A stretch of DNA of 64,000 nt from Treponema sp. (GTDB lineage: Bacteria; Spirochaetota; Spirochaetia; Treponematales; Treponemataceae): the NCBI GenBank assembly GCA_024402665.1, contig JAKSTI010000005.1, positions 1-64,000 of the forward strand, written 5' to 3'. The position numbers and the translations under genes are program-made. Positions 43,560 to 52,144 of this stretch are shown here, one piece after another. The notes beneath the pieces are model-generated. The model was not told the DNA's origin, did no database searches, and was given only the letters and a program-made list of their open reading frames with translations. How positions within the stretch are numbered: the stretch's first letter is position 1; every line of letters starts with the position of its first letter.

Positions 43560-45491
43560 ATGAATTTGCTTTCTATAAATAACCTTACAAAAATTGGCCG
43601 TGAAAAGCCATTGTTTACAGAAGTTACCTTTGGTTTGCAGGAAGGAGAAAAAGCTGCATTAATTGGCCGCAACGGAACAGGAAAATCAACACTACTGAAT
43701 ACAATTGCCGGAGTTTTGCAACCAGATGAAGGAACAGTCGTATTGAACAAAGAAGCAGGCGTTTCCTTTTTGCCACAAACCCCATCTTTTGAACCAGAAG
43801 ACACAATCATCAATCACATTTTTAAGCACAATTCACCAAAATTAGACATAATCAGAGAATATACAGACCTTTGTAACAAAATGCAGAGCGCAGAAGGAGA
43901 AAAACTGGAAAAAATCCAGAAAGCATATGCCGTTGTTCTGCAAAAAATGGATGACAAAGATTTATGGAATTATGAAAGCCAGATCAGTTCCATACTTTCT
44001 ACACTAGGAATTACAAATTTACAGCAGAAAATGGGAGATCTTTCAGGGGGAATGGTAAAAAAAGTTGCCCTTGCCCAGGTTCTTGTAGAAGATTCAAAAA
44101 TTCTTTTGCTTGACGAACCAACAAACCATCTTGATATAACAACAATTGCATGGCTTCAGAACTATCTTCATGAAACAGACCGCAGCGTTTTAATGGTAAC
44201 CCACGACCGCTACTTCCTTGATGCAGTTTGTAACAACATATACGAAATTGCAAGAAACAAACTTAAACATTACGAAGGAAATTACAGCCACTATCTGGAG
44301 AAAAAAGAAAAAGAAGCAGAAATTGAAGAAAATACAGAACGCCGCATAGAATCAGTGCTGCGTTTTGAAAGACAGTGGCTTCTTCGTGGACCATGTGCCC
44401 GGGGAACAAAAATAAAGGCCCGCATAGACAGAGACATGCAGCTTATCAATAGAGAAAAGTTTAAGAAAGACAAAGGATTTACCTTTGAAGTAAAAGGCAA
44501 ACGACTTGGTGGCAAAGTTCTTGAACTTGACGGAATAAGCAAATCCTATGAACCGGGTAAAAAAGTTATTTCTGAATTTTCATATACATTTACAAAAGGC
44601 CAGAAAATCGGGATTTTTGGAGACAACGGAAGCGGAAAAACAACATTGCTTAATCTGATTACAGGCACAATCCCAACAGACACAGGCTCAATTGATGTAG
44701 GAGTAAACACAAAATTCGGCTATTACGTGCAGAATCCAGTTTTCAAAGACACATCCCTCACAGTTCTGGAATACATCAAAGAAACCGCAGAACACATGAC
44801 CCTTAATGACGGCAAAAAAGAAGTTCGTGCATCAAAATTTCTGGAGGAATTTGGCTTTGAAGGAAAAATCCAGCATTCCCCAGTTTCATCTCTTTCCGGA
44901 GGCGAGCGCAAAAAACTTTATCTGGTACGACTCCTTCTTGAAAATCCAAACTTCCTTGTTCTTGATGAACCAACAAACGACTTTGACATCTTTACAATGA
45001 ACATTCTTGAACAGTTCCTTATGAATTACGAAGGCTGCCTTCTTCTTGTTAGCCATGACCGCTATTTTATGGACAAATGTGCCGACTCCCTTTTTATTCT
45101 TGAAGAAGACGGAAACATCAGCGGATTTGTAGGAAAATGTTCAGAATACATAGAACTTCGTCAGGAAGAACAGGCAAATAAAGCAGATACAAAAGGAGGG
45201 GAAAGCCTTCCCCTGGCTCCAGCTGCATCCGCATCTTCCACCACCCCTTCTGCGGGTTCAGACGCCACCCGCAACGCCGGCTCAAAAAAACTGTCTTATA
45301 AAGAGCAGAAAGAATTTGAAACACTAGATGCAGAAATTCCAGCCCTTGAAGCAGAACAAAAAGAACTGGAACCTCAAATGTCAGTTTCAGATTTTGCCAC
45401 AGTTCAAAAAGCAACAGAAAGATACAACGAAATCAGCAGACTGTTAGAAGAAAAATATCAGCGCTGGGAAGAACTTTCAGAAAGATTATAA
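43560..45491 (+). CDS. ABC-F family ATP-binding protein (Uup/EttA-like)
   Basis: 643 residues with two ABC ATPase domains in one chain and no membrane segment. Domain 1: Walker A GRNGTGKST (about 37-45), signature DLSGGMVKKVALAQ, Walker B KILLLDEPTNHLD. The connecting helical linker (about 240-310) contains ERQWLLRGPCARGTKIKAR, as in ABC-F translation factors. Domain 2: GDNGSGKTT, SSLSGGERKKLYLVR, FLVLDEPTNDFD. The C-terminal coiled coil (about 590-643) follows an Ala/Ser/Thr-rich linker and resembles Uup. ABC-F proteins act on the ribosome or protect it from antibiotics. Confidence 0.95.
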   Translation: MNLLSINNLTKIGREKPLFTEVTFGLQEGEKAALIGRNGTGKSTLLNTIAGVLQPDEGTVVLNKEAGVSFLPQTPSFEPEDTIINHIFKHNSPKLDIIREYTDLCNKMQSAEGEKLEKIQKAYAVVLQKMDDKDLWNYESQISSILSTLGITNLQQKMGDLSGGMVKKVALAQVLVEDSKILLLDEPTNHLDITTIAWLQNYLHETDRSVLMVTHDRYFLDAVCNNIYEIARNKLKHYEGNYSHYLEKKEKEAEIEENTERRIESVLRFERQWLLRGPCARGTKIKARIDRDMQLINREKFKKDKGFTFEVKGKRLGGKVLELDGISKSYEPGKKVISEFSYTFTKGQKIGIFGDNGSGKTTLLNLITGTIPTDTGSIDVGVNTKFGYYVQNPVFKDTSLTVLEYIKETAEHMTLNDGKKEVRASKFLEEFGFEGKIQHSPVSSLSGGERKKLYLVRLLLENPNFLVLDEPTNDFDIFTMNILEQFLMNYEGCLLLVSHDRYFMDKCADSLFILEEDGNISGFVGKCSEYIELRQEEQANKADTKGGESLPLAPAASASSTTPSAGSDATRNAGSKKLSYKEQKEFETLDAEIPALEAEQKELEPQMSVSDFATVQKATERYNEISRLLEEKYQRWEELSERL

Positions 45492-45511
45492 AAAACCTTT
45501 GGAGAAAAATT

Positions 45512-46531
45512 ATGAAAAAAATAATATCAATCATTTTAGTTTCAATTACCACATTTATTCTGGGACTTTCAGTTTTTGCCGCAGAACCAGTACTTACAAA
45601 AATTGGAACATATAAATGCGGACGCCAGCCAAAACAGGTTTTATTTTCTCCTGACAATAAATACATCATCATGCCATTACTTGAAGACACAGGTTTTGAC
45701 ATTTTCAGCGTAGAAGAAAAAAAGATTACCAAACGAATCAAACCACCATTTTCAGAAAAAGAAGGATTTGCAGAAGGGCTTTTTCTTCCAGAAAAGAAGG
45801 CATTTTTTGTTTCCCAGATGACAACAGGGAACATTTACGAATATTCGTACCCGGGTTTTGAATACAAACGCACAATTTCAACAACAGGTGTGTGGTCAAA
45901 ATTCATTGCATTTTCTACAGAAAAACAGATGCTGGCAGTTTCAAACTGGGTTTCAAACGATGTTTCATTAATAGACTATGCATCCGGAAAATGTCTGCGC
46001 AAATTAAAAACAGGAGCAGCCCCAAGAGGATTATTCTTCATCAACGGCGGAACACAAATCATTTCACTTTCATTTGACAGCGGGGTTATAGAAAAATTTG
46101 ACGTAGAGACAGGAAAACGCCTTGATTACATTTCTGTAAAAAACGGAGCAATGCGCCACATTGTTGTAAATTCAGATAAATCAAAAGCTTATGTCAGCGA
46201 CATGTATTACCGCACAGTTTATAAAATTGACATGAAAACATTCAAAATTGAAGACAAAGTAACAGTTTTCAATAATCCAAATACAATCGACTTATTAAAC
46301 GACCGCTATCTTTTTGTTTCATCACGTGGACCAAATAACAAAACAGATTATACAAAACGCAGCCCTGAGGATGGAAAAATTCAGGTTGTAGATACAACAA
46401 CAATGAAAATCGTTGTAACAATAAAAGGTGGTAACCAACCTACAGGGTTAGATGTTTCTGATGATGGGAAATATTTATGTTTCTCTAACTTTCAGGACGA
46501 AAATATTGAGCTTTACTCAATTTCAGAGTAA
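45512..46531 (+). CDS. Exported beta-propeller (YVTN-like) protein
   Basis: 339 residues. Signal peptide (1-24, ending SVFAAEP). The mature part is made of repeating propeller blades with the pattern of YncE/40-residue YVTN repeats: QVLFSPDNKYIIMPLLEDTG, WVSNDVSLIDYASGKCLRKL, HIVVNSDKSKAYVSDMYYRT and QPTGLDVSDDGKYLCFSNFQ. About seven blades would fit. It is a periplasmic scaffold or binding protein; the ligand is unknown. GGAG precedes the ATG. It lies 20 bases after the ABC-F gene. Confidence 0.88.
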   Translation: MKKIISIILVSITTFILGLSVFAAEPVLTKIGTYKCGRQPKQVLFSPDNKYIIMPLLEDTGFDIFSVEEKKITKRIKPPFSEKEGFAEGLFLPEKKAFFVSQMTTGNIYEYSYPGFEYKRTISTTGVWSKFIAFSTEKQMLAVSNWVSNDVSLIDYASGKCLRKLKTGAAPRGLFFINGGTQIISLSFDSGVIEKFDVETGKRLDYISVKNGAMRHIVVNSDKSKAYVSDMYYRTVYKIDMKTFKIEDKVTVFNNPNTIDLLNDRYLFVSSRGPNNKTDYTKRSPEDGKIQVVDTTTMKIVVTIKGGNQPTGLDVSDDGKYLCFSNFQDENIELYSISE

Positions 46532-46557
46532 CTTAATTATTTATCTGGAGACTATTT

Positions 46558-48930
46558 ATGAACGAATATTGTTTAAACTGGCTTAAAAATGAACTGCCGG
46601 TTTTAGAAAAAGAACAGGTAATAACTACGGAAACTTCAAAGAAAATTTCTGATTATTACGAAACAAAACGAAAACAGGAACTTGCTGCATTACAGCTGGC
46701 CAATGAAAAACAAAAAGCCAGATCACAACAGGCAATTCACAAGCTTCCACAAATCATTTCTATTATTGCAGGCTTCTTAATTGCAGCAGGTGTTATTTCA
46801 TTAATTGCATTCAACTGGAATAAAATCAGCAGAGAAGTAAAAACTGGCGCTGCATTTGTAATTGCGGCTGTTCCTGCACTTATATTTTTCCTCAACAGCA
46901 AATTCAACAAAAAATCTGGAACTGTATTAAAAGAAAGTCTTGCAGTCATCTGGAGCCTTCTTGCAGGCGGAACAATTGAATTTATCTGTCAGATTTACAA
47001 AATTCCGGTAAATCAGGAAATTGTTTTGTTAACATGGCTTGTTGCAAACATTTTTATTTTGTATGCCACAGATTCCCTTGGTGTTTTTGGAATCAGCTGT
47101 ATTTTATTAATAAGCAACGTTTTAACCGCCCAGCTTATTTCCAACACAAATGCAGTCTTCTTCTACCCAATTATTTTAGCACTGCTTCCTTTTGCAAAAA
47201 GAAACAAAGTTACATTGTATACACTTGGAGCCACAGCAATTTTCACATTAGGATTTGCCTTAGAAAAATCAGTTCCAGGTTTATGGATTCTCTGTTATTT
47301 CTCTGCCGCAGTTCTTGTACTCTTCGCTGGTATAAAAAAGGACAAACTAGAATTAGTAGTTTCTGCAGCAGCCGGATTATTAATCCTTACAATAATGGTA
47401 TGTTTCCCTGATTTCTGGGAAGACATTGGCTGGAACTATTTTAGAACAGGCAGCGGATACAACAAAATTGCCGCAATCTTTGACTATATAGTTTGTTTTG
47501 CATTAACAGCCTCTGCCATAGCGCTTCCAGCAGCAGATTTAATTAAATCAAAAAAACTTAAACTGGAACATTCTTTTGCATTAATTCCAGTTGCAATCCT
47601 TGCATTCTACATCATTTGTGCTTCAGACTGTTTTATTGATCCATATGAATACAGCACAAATTACATTTACATTATTCTTACAGTATTTGCAGTAATCTTC
47701 GGTTTATTCTATTCAAAACCATGGTACTATCTGTATCTTCTTGCTGTATTCTGGACAGGATTTGCAATTTACTGGGAATTAAGCTATTCATTTGCAGCCT
47801 TCACACTTATTTTGTTCACAGCATTAATCTGCGAATACAGAAGAGTTAAATTTGGAAACAGTTTCCATCGCATTATTAAAATTTCACTTTCAGTTCTTTC
47901 AGGAATATTCCTCTTCTTTAGTTTTGGAACTCCATCTTACGCTTTCAGAATTAATACAGGAATCACTTTTGAACATATTGCTTCTCTTATAGTTCTTGGA
48001 TTTATTTTTGCAGGCGCACTTATTTTCCTTGGAGTCAGCCTGAAACAAAAACTTGCCGCAGACAAGAGATTCCTTGCAGAAATTGCAGTTATTTTTGTAT
48101 CAGCAATTATTTATCTGATTTTGAAAACCATTGGAATTGAAAATACAGATGCATTAAATCACGTTTACATGATAATTTATCTCCTTTTTGGAATTTACAG
48201 TTTCATCATGTGGAACAAATTCAATAGTGCTTATCTGCTTCCAGTTCTTTTCTTCGCATTCATTATGGCTGTAGAATGTAATTTCCTTACTTTGTATTTC
48301 TTTATGACAATCCTGTGTTTTGCAATTTACAATACATATGGAGTTGGAAAAGAAATTACAAAATACTTCTTTATGGGAATTTCATTAATATCTCTCTTTT
48401 TTGAAAACGGATTTTCAAATCACCAGGGAGTAACTCTTATAAACACAACAGCAGGTACTGAACTCTTTATTAGTTTCAGTTATTTAGCAGTTTTTGCAGT
48501 TATTTCAATTGCGTTACCATTAATCAAATGTAAAAAAGAAAAGACACTTCCAGAGATAGGAATTTCATTTATAACAGCTGTAATCACAATTATAACAGCC
48601 ATACTCCTTTTACTTAATGGCAAATCTGATCCTGCTTTACGCACACTCCAGATTACAGAAAGGGTTCTTTTTATGGCAGGTGTATTTATTTTTGCTTTAC
48701 AGGAAATTATTGGCTGCTTCAAAAAAATCTCAATCAAAGAGATGAACATATACACTGTTTATTTCTTCCTTGCAATCTTCATCAGATTCTTTGTAGTACC
48801 AACAAGTTTAATTGTTCGCGGTGTAGTTTTCATTTTGTTCGGAATAACAATTCTTGCTCTCAATATTAAATTCTCAAAAAGGCTTGAAAAAATGAAAAAC
48901 ACAAGTGAAATTACAAAGGAGGCACAGTAA
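46558..48930 (+). CDS. Large polytopic membrane protein, DUF2157/DUF4401-like
   Basis: 790 residues. A soluble helical N-terminus (1-65, LNWLKNELPVLEKEQVITTE, then SDYYETKRKQE) resembles DUF2157. Some twenty or more hydrophobic helices follow to the end, many of the type IIAGFLIAAGVISLIAFNWN (typical of the DUF2157 first helix). No catalytic motif is visible. The neighbouring gene encodes a GDYXXLXY-like protein and the two start/stop codons nearly touch, the usual pairing of this family. Function unknown; GGAG supports the start. Confidence 0.82.
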   Translation: MNEYCLNWLKNELPVLEKEQVITTETSKKISDYYETKRKQELAALQLANEKQKARSQQAIHKLPQIISIIAGFLIAAGVISLIAFNWNKISREVKTGAAFVIAAVPALIFFLNSKFNKKSGTVLKESLAVIWSLLAGGTIEFICQIYKIPVNQEIVLLTWLVANIFILYATDSLGVFGISCILLISNVLTAQLISNTNAVFFYPIILALLPFAKRNKVTLYTLGATAIFTLGFALEKSVPGLWILCYFSAAVLVLFAGIKKDKLELVVSAAAGLLILTIMVCFPDFWEDIGWNYFRTGSGYNKIAAIFDYIVCFALTASAIALPAADLIKSKKLKLEHSFALIPVAILAFYIICASDCFIDPYEYSTNYIYIILTVFAVIFGLFYSKPWYYLYLLAVFWTGFAIYWELSYSFAAFTLILFTALICEYRRVKFGNSFHRIIKISLSVLSGIFLFFSFGTPSYAFRINTGITFEHIASLIVLGFIFAGALIFLGVSLKQKLAADKRFLAEIAVIFVSAIIYLILKTIGIENTDALNHVYMIIYLLFGIYSFIMWNKFNSAYLLPVLFFAFIMAVECNFLTLYFFMTILCFAIYNTYGVGKEITKYFFMGISLISLFFENGFSNHQGVTLINTTAGTELFISFSYLAVFAVISIALPLIKCKKEKTLPEIGISFITAVITIITAILLLLNGKSDPALRTLQITERVLFMAGVFIFALQEIIGCFKKISIKEMNIYTVYFFLAIFIRFFVVPTSLIVRGVVFILFGITILALNIKFSKRLEKMKNTSEITKEAQ

Positions 48931-49346
48931 TGAAAAAAAAGAATATTGTATTTATGATTTGTGCACTTGTAGTTCAGCTGGCTGCACTTACCTACTTTGC
49001 ACTTTACTCAATTAATATTAAAAATTCTGCAGAAAAGGACGGAAGAATTGTAAAGATAGCATGTACCGCTTATGATCCATATCATCCTTTTAAAGGACGC
49101 TATATTCTTCTTACAACATCAGAAAATGCTTACATTAAAAATAGAGCGGAATATTATCTTCAGGAAAATTTTGCAGATAAAGTAGATGCTATGAACTGGA
49201 AAGACTTTAATGAACTAAAACCGGTTCTTGAACTTTATGTTGATTCAAAAGACCAGTTTGTAATAAAAGGGGTTACTGTATTAGCAACCCCTGGTGACGA
49301 GTCTTCCAGAATTCAAATTGAAGAATATCTGGAAAACGCAGAATAA
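48930..49346 (+). CDS. GDYXXLXY-like membrane-anchored protein
   Basis: 138 residues. One N-terminal membrane segment (about 5-27). The region YDPYHPFKGRYILLTTSENA matches the family pattern (D-P-x-x-P-x-x-G-x-Y-x-x-L), with GRYILL in place of GDYXXL. From memory the family is usually somewhat longer, so the C-terminus may be shortened, but no frameshift is evident. AGGAGG precedes the ATG, and the gene overlaps the upstream stop by 1 base. It ends 3 bases from a convergent gene. Confidence 0.75.
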   Translation: MKKKNIVFMICALVVQLAALTYFALYSINIKNSAEKDGRIVKIACTAYDPYHPFKGRYILLTTSENAYIKNRAEYYLQENFADKVDAMNWKDFNELKPVLELYVDSKDQFVIKGVTVLATPGDESSRIQIEEYLENAE

Positions 49347-49349
49347 TAA

Positions 49350-49745
49350 TTAGAATTTAACAACTTTTGGAGCTGCGGCAAAGCTGGAAATTGTAGCTGT
49401 TGCATTTTTGAAATAAAGAACTTCTGTATTATCATCAGTTGCAGAATACATATTTTTCAAATCTGGATAGTGATTAAGCATATCTTCCTTTGCCTCAACT
49501 CTATCATCACGAACAAGTTCACCAGCAAGACGAAGCCATTCACTACCATTAAAACAGCAAAGTTCAGCTTTAGGATTAGCCTGAATCTGTTTGGAAACAT
49601 CTTTTACTTTTCCTGTCTGGATGTAAAGTTTGTCTTCAAACAAATTGATTGTTCCAAAAGGTCTAACACGTGGCTGACCATTTGAATCAACAGTTGCTAA
49701 GTAATAAACACCACATTTTTTGATAAATTCTAAAATTTCATTCAT
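49350..49745 (-). CDS. Pyridoxamine 5'-phosphate oxidase-like (FMN split-barrel) protein
   Basis: 131 residues, one split-barrel domain. YYLATVDSNGQPRVRPFGTI is the classic first strand pair of the family. QTGKVKDVSKQIQANPKAEL holds the FMN-phosphate Lys/Arg region, and WLRLAGELVRDDRVEAKEDM follows. The length fits the short general-stress or nitroreductase-like branch, not PdxH. The gene lies downstream of asd after a spacer containing a palindromic insertion flanked by a 15-bp direct repeat. Confidence 0.88.
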   Translation of the reverse strand: MNEILEFIKKCGVYYLATVDSNGQPRVRPFGTINLFEDKLYIQTGKVKDVSKQIQANPKAELCCFNGSEWLRLAGELVRDDRVEAKEDMLNHYPDLKNMYSATDDNTEVLYFKNATATISSFAAAPKVVKF

Positions 49746-49753
49746 TTTATTAT

Positions 49754-49836
49754 ATTCCTACAGGTTATGTCGCAGCCACTTCGCGTCTGCTCAACGAGTT
49801 TCGCTTTGCGAAACTCGCGAAATTCCTACAGGTTAT
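49754..49836. repeat. Palindromic element flanked by 15-bp direct repeats
   Basis: ATTCCTACAGGTTAT occurs at 49754-49768 and 49822-49836. The right copy includes the asd stop codon; the left copy lies before the next gene. The 53 bases between hold CGAGTTTCGC-TTT-GCGAAACTCG (49795-49817, perfect 10-bp stem) and a second GAA/TTC-loop hairpin around GCAG..CTGC (about 49771-49790). The arrangement looks like insertion of a short hairpin unit with duplication of the target. Confidence 0.75.
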
Positions 49837-50923
49837 CGAAGAAACCTTTTTCTTTTAACAATTCGGCGTTCAAGATACCACCAAGAGCTGCTCCACGTTT
49901 TGTGTTGTGGCTCAAAGCTACGAACTTGATGTCGAATACGTTACATGGGCGAAGACGTCCGATTACACAAGCCATACCTTTTTCTGTTTCACGGTCGCGG
50001 CGTGGCTGTGGACGGTTTTCTTCATGGCGAACAACGATTGGATGTTCTGGAGCAGAAGGCAACTTCAATTCCTGTGGAACTGATGTATAAGATGTCCAGA
50101 TTTTTTCGATTTCTTCCATGCTAGGTTTTTTGTCACCGAATTCCAAAGAAACACAAGCTGTGTGTCCGTCAATTACAGGAACACGTGTACATGTTGAAGA
50201 AACGATTGGTCCTGCAGCATTTTCGATTTTTCCGTCTTTTACAGTACCAAGAATCTTAAGACATTCCTTTTCTGTTTTTTCTTCTTCACCGCCAATGAAT
50301 GGAACAATGTTGTCAATCATATCAAATGAAGGAACACCTGGGTAACCTGCACCAGAAGTAGCCTGGAGTGTTGTTACAACCATTCTCTTAATTTCGTATC
50401 CAGCCTGAATAAGAGCGTGGATTGGCATCATGTATGTCTGTAAAGAACAGTTTGGTTTTACAGCAATAAAACCTTTGTCCCATCCGTGATGTTTTTTCTG
50501 ATCAGCAATTACATCAAGGTGTGAGTAGTTGATTTCTGGAACTAACATTGGAACATCTTCTGTCCAGCGGTTAGCAGAAGCGTTAGAAACTACTGGAATA
50601 CCTTCTGCAGCATAAGCAGCTTCAAAGTTTTTAATATCTTCTTTTTTAGGAAGTTCAAGTGCAGAGAATACAAACTGACATTTACCAATTGCTTTTTCAG
50701 CAAGGTTTGCATCTTCTACCATAAGATTCTGAACTCCAGCAGGGATTTCAGCACCAATAAGCCAGCGGTTTGCAACTGCATCTTTGTAAAGCTGTCCAGC
50801 AGAACGTGGAGATGCTGCAACATAAGTTACTTCAAACCAAGGATGATCTTCCAACAATTTGATGTAGCGCTGTCCAACCATACCTGTAGCGCCTAATACA
50901 CCAACTTTAATCTTATTTGCCAT
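49826..50923 (-). CDS. asd: Aspartate-semialdehyde dehydrogenase
   Basis: 365 residues, fungal/archaeal-type ASADH, slightly longer than the E. coli type. NADP-binding loop GVLGATGMVGQRYIKLL (8-24). Active-site Cys159 in VKPNCSLQTYMMPIHAL. CTRVPVIDGHTACVSLEF carries the substrate Arg/His. It reduces aspartyl phosphate to aspartate semialdehyde, the branch point for lysine/diaminopimelate, threonine and methionine. It lies 27 bases after dapA, forming a dapA-asd operon. The last codons are inside one copy of the 15-bp direct repeat. Confidence 0.97.
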   Translation of the reverse strand: MANKIKVGVLGATGMVGQRYIKLLEDHPWFEVTYVAASPRSAGQLYKDAVANRWLIGAEIPAGVQNLMVEDANLAEKAIGKCQFVFSALELPKKEDIKNFEAAYAAEGIPVVSNASANRWTEDVPMLVPEINYSHLDVIADQKKHHGWDKGFIAVKPNCSLQTYMMPIHALIQAGYEIKRMVVTTLQATSGAGYPGVPSFDMIDNIVPFIGGEEEKTEKECLKILGTVKDGKIENAAGPIVSSTCTRVPVIDGHTACVSLEFGDKKPSMEEIEKIWTSYTSVPQELKLPSAPEHPIVVRHEENRPQPRRDRETEKGMACVIGRLRPCNVFDIKFVALSHNTKRGAALGGILNAELLKEKGFFDNL

Positions 50924-50950
50924 AATTTATATCTCCTGTGTAATTTCTAA

Positions 50951-51865
50951 TTATAAATTGCAATCTTTAATTGCAGCTTCAATTGTAGCCTTAGCAGCAT
51001 CTGTAACTTCAACAAGTGGAAGTCTTAATGTTCCAGCTGGCATTCCCTTAAAGTTCATTGCATATTTAATTGAACTTGGGTTTCCATCACAGAATTCAGC
51101 CTTGAAGAATGGAGCCAAACGGTAATGGATTTCACGAGCTTTTGCATAATCGCCTGCAAGACAAGCTGCTGCTAATTCATGCATAAGTCCAGGAATCATG
51201 TTTGAAGCAACAGAAATAATTCCGTCTCCACCAGCAGCCATTAAAGGAAGTGTCAAACCGTCATCACCAGAAAGAACTGCGAAATCAGGCTTCTTATTCT
51301 TAATCTGACCAATTACTTCCATCATCTGAGCAACTGAACCAGAAGCTTCCTTAACACCAGCAATGTTTGGTAATTCAGCAATGCGAGCTAACAAATCTGT
51401 TGGAATATTCAATCCTGTACGACCAGCAATGTTGTAAACGATGATTGGAATACCAACTTTTGCAACTGCAGCAAAATGCTGATAGATACCTTCTTTTGAA
51501 GGTTTGTTATAGTAAGGTGTTACTACCAAAGCGGCATCTGCACCAACTTTCTTTGCACGTTCAACGTATGCAACTGCATCTTTTGTATTGTTAGAACCAG
51601 CGCCAAGAATTACTGGGATTTTTTTACCAGTAGATTTTTCAAATGCACGAACCTCTTCCATTACAATCTGAATAATCTTGTCTTCTTCTTCACCAGGGCG
51701 TTCATCCAAAGTAGGTGTTTCAGCAGTGGTTCCAAGAGGAACAAGACCATCAATGCCTTCAGCAAGCTGATGTTTGACATTTTTTCGGAATCCCTCAAAA
51801 TCAACTGAACCATCAGAATTCATAGGTGTAATTAAAGCTGTAAAAGCACCACGAAAAATATTCAT
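50951..51865 (-). CDS. dapA: 4-hydroxy-tetrahydrodipicolinate synthase
   Basis: 304 residues from the ATG at 51863-51865, which has GGAGG six bases before it; an upstream in-frame start at 51901 would add 12 residues lacking family similarity. TIM-barrel DapA motifs: GAFTALITPMNSDGSVD, GTTAETPTLDERP, Tyr144 (VYNIAGRTG) and Schiff-base Lys172 (AGVKEASGSV). It condenses pyruvate and aspartate semialdehyde, the first committed step to diaminopimelate and lysine. The upstream region is crowded with hairpins and may carry a short leader ORF. Confidence 0.97.
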   Translation of the reverse strand: MNIFRGAFTALITPMNSDGSVDFEGFRKNVKHQLAEGIDGLVPLGTTAETPTLDERPGEEEDKIIQIVMEEVRAFEKSTGKKIPVILGAGSNNTKDAVAYVERAKKVGADAALVVTPYYNKPSKEGIYQHFAAVAKVGIPIIVYNIAGRTGLNIPTDLLARIAELPNIAGVKEASGSVAQMMEVIGQIKNKKPDFAVLSGDDGLTLPLMAAGGDGIISVASNMIPGLMHELAAACLAGDYAKAREIHYRLAPFFKAEFCDGNPSSIKYAMNFKGMPAGTLRLPLVEVTDAAKATIEAAIKDCNL

Positions 51866-51889
51866 ATATTCCTCCAATAAATAATATGA

Positions 51890-51907
51890 GCAAAGTTTCA
51901 ACTTTGC
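51890..51907. repeat. dapA upstream hairpin 1
   Basis: GCAAAGT-TTCA-ACTTTGC, a perfect 7-bp stem with a 4-base loop, about 25 bases before the dapA ATG. Confidence 0.7.
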
Positions 51908-51922
51908 GAGTGTTATTTTTCT

Positions 51923-51950
51923 GCATATTCACAACGTAGTGAGAATATGC
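51923..51950. repeat. dapA upstream hairpin 2
   Basis: GCATATTC (51923-51930) pairs with GAATATGC (51943-51950), with an additional CAC/GTG pairing inside. Confidence 0.65.
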
Positions 51951-51959
51951 ATTATATAC

Positions 51960-51980
51960 AAAGTTTGTGTAACAAACTTT
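51960..51980. repeat. dapA upstream hairpin 3
   Basis: AAAGTTTGT-GTA-ACAAACTTT, a perfect 9-bp stem with a 3-base loop. A TATAAT sequence follows at 51951-51956 on the minus strand, so it could also be an operator-like site. Confidence 0.65.
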
Positions 51981-51983
51981 CAG

Positions 51984-52020
51984 TTGAAAAAATTGACGCC
52001 ATTTCCGGCAATTTTTTCAA
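51984..52020. repeat. dapA upstream hairpin 4
   Basis: TTGAAAAAATTG (51984-51995) pairs perfectly with CAATTTTTTCAA (52009-52020). The flank CCTTCCTCCTATTTTTATAA resembles the tail of the repeat between secG and tpiA. Confidence 0.7.
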
Positions 52021-52144
52021 CCTTCCTCCTATTTTTATAAAAAAATATTTTTGGGAAATATTTTATAGAATTTCTTAATTAAATTCAATTGAGAGAGAGA
52101 GTTCATATAAAAAATAAAGTAAGACTAAATTAAAGAAAACTATA

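Noticed and set aside
43560..43813. Minus-strand frames at the start of the ABC-F gene
   Set aside because: Opposite to the conserved Walker A region; no supporting signals.
52091..52101. Short GA dinucleotide run downstream of the PIN toxin
   Set aside because: Too short and not in a promoter or coding region; no evidence of phase variation.
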